Source: Gemmatimonadota bacterium
Lineage (GTDB): Bacteria > Gemmatimonadota > Gemmatimonadetes > Gemmatimonadales > Gemmatimonadaceae
Assembly: GCA_026387915.1 (NCBI GenBank)
Contig: JAPLKS010000010.1
Location: forward strand, 2,877 to 65,080
DNA length: 62,204 bases
Direction of reading: 5' to 3'
Every line of letters begins with the position of its first letter. Positions within the stretch are counted from its first letter, which is position 1. Shown one piece after another: positions 62,012-62,204 of the stretch. Below the pieces are notes generated by a model, which was not told where the DNA came from, searched no databases, and worked only from the letters and a program-made list of their open reading frames with translations. Both the position numbers and the translations under genes were made by a program.

Positions 62012-62204
62012 CTATGTCGTCGCAAAGGCCCGGAGCTTGGCCAGCATCGCCCGGTCATTCGTAACCATATCATCCCCTTTGGGGGTCTCGAGCAGCTTGG
62101 GGACCGTCGCGAGGCGGGGGTCGGTCATGAGGCGCCGAAACGGCTCGTCCCCGATCATCCCTACCCCAATCAGCTCGTGCCGGTCCTTGTGCGACCCAAG
62201 GGGC
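62012..62204 (-). CDS. nfo: Endonuclease IV, C-terminal end (gene runs off the right edge)
   Basis: The last 63 codons read on the minus strand from 62203 to a TAG at 62012-62014. Recognisable pieces: LGSHKDRHELIGVGMIGD (metal-ligand Asp and His) and VPKLLETPKGDD (metal-ligand Glu). The order and spacing match AP endonuclease IV (E. coli D229, H231, E261). It cuts DNA at abasic sites with three zinc ions. The 5' part lies outside the window. Confidence 0.88.
   Translation of the reverse strand, partial: PLGSHKDRHELIGVGMIGDEPFRRLMTDPRLATVPKLLETPKGDDMVTNDRAMLAKLRAFATT

Overview
The window is GC-rich, gene-dense DNA from a diderm (Gram-negative) bacterium. Outer-membrane parts are visible: a TolC-type channel, an RND pump, a porin and several exported hydrolases and lipoproteins. 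tRNA genes carry no encoded CCA. The general look (many secreted peptidases and amidohydrolases, PMT-type glycosyltransferase, maeB fused to phosphotransacetylase, GTG starts, tightly overlapping operons) reminds me of Gemmatimonadota. That assignment is an inference and no marker in the window proves it. I see no insertion sequence, prophage, integrase, rRNA operon, CRISPR array or replication origin; this is ordinary chromosome with some local sequence damage and repeats.

Layout. 1-2773: end of a polysaccharide cluster (CapD/FlaA1-type dehydratase, PMT-type glycosyltransferase). 2873-3505: lipoprotein and tRNA-Lys. 3665-10306: an apparent four-gene operon of a beta-propeller protein, TolC channel, adaptor and RND permease. 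10362-13308: PepSY protein, an orphan antitoxin with a toxin remnant, and an OmpR/histidine-kinase pair that may control the pump. 13384-18879: NmrA-like reductase, Yip1 protein, NarL-type regulator, double universal stress protein, PAS-GAF histidine kinase. 18848-22952: two related GT4 glycosyltransferases around a phosphodiesterase and a PAP2 phosphatase, perhaps a glycolipid pathway. 22962-25546: class A beta-lactamase-like hydrolase and a lytic transglycosylase. 25574-27565: a chemoreceptor with a c-type heme motif. 27662-29325: moaC and holB. 29355-30488: P1 peptidase.

30478-36353 is one minus-strand block: a ThDP enzyme, a BASS transporter and an epimerase coupled by 4-base overlaps, then purE, purK and a PPOX-fold protein. 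36568-40906: a frameshifted amidohydrolase, an M28 peptidase and tRNA-Asn. 40971-44850: beta-hydroxyacid dehydrogenase, glycerate kinase, mmsA. 44922-49654: uvrA and an ABC exporter. 49700-52051: FHA protein, PP2C phosphatase and a small protein, a phospho-signalling module. 52213-57529: HD hydrolase, pckA, maeB (C4/C3 carbon node). 57705-61957: a zinc/manganese uptake operon with ABC transporter, porin and a Cys/His-bearing small exported protein. 62012-62204: the 3' end of endonuclease IV (nfo).

The most notable signals are sequence-level. There is a perfect 93-bp tandem duplication at the start of the ThDP gene and a 21-bp tandem duplication in the RND permease. A near-palindromic, AT-richer, 7-bp-phased insert lies inside uvrA, and related heptamer arrays lie at 52055-52195. 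Two genes are broken by frameshift (amidohydrolase, porin at a C6 run) and one toxin is truncated. Several of these could be assembly or sequencing artefacts and each should be checked against reads. I found no clearly new multi-gene defence or biosynthetic system; the best candidates for new biology are the heme chemoreceptor, the heptad repeats and the ThDP-BASS-epimerase operon.
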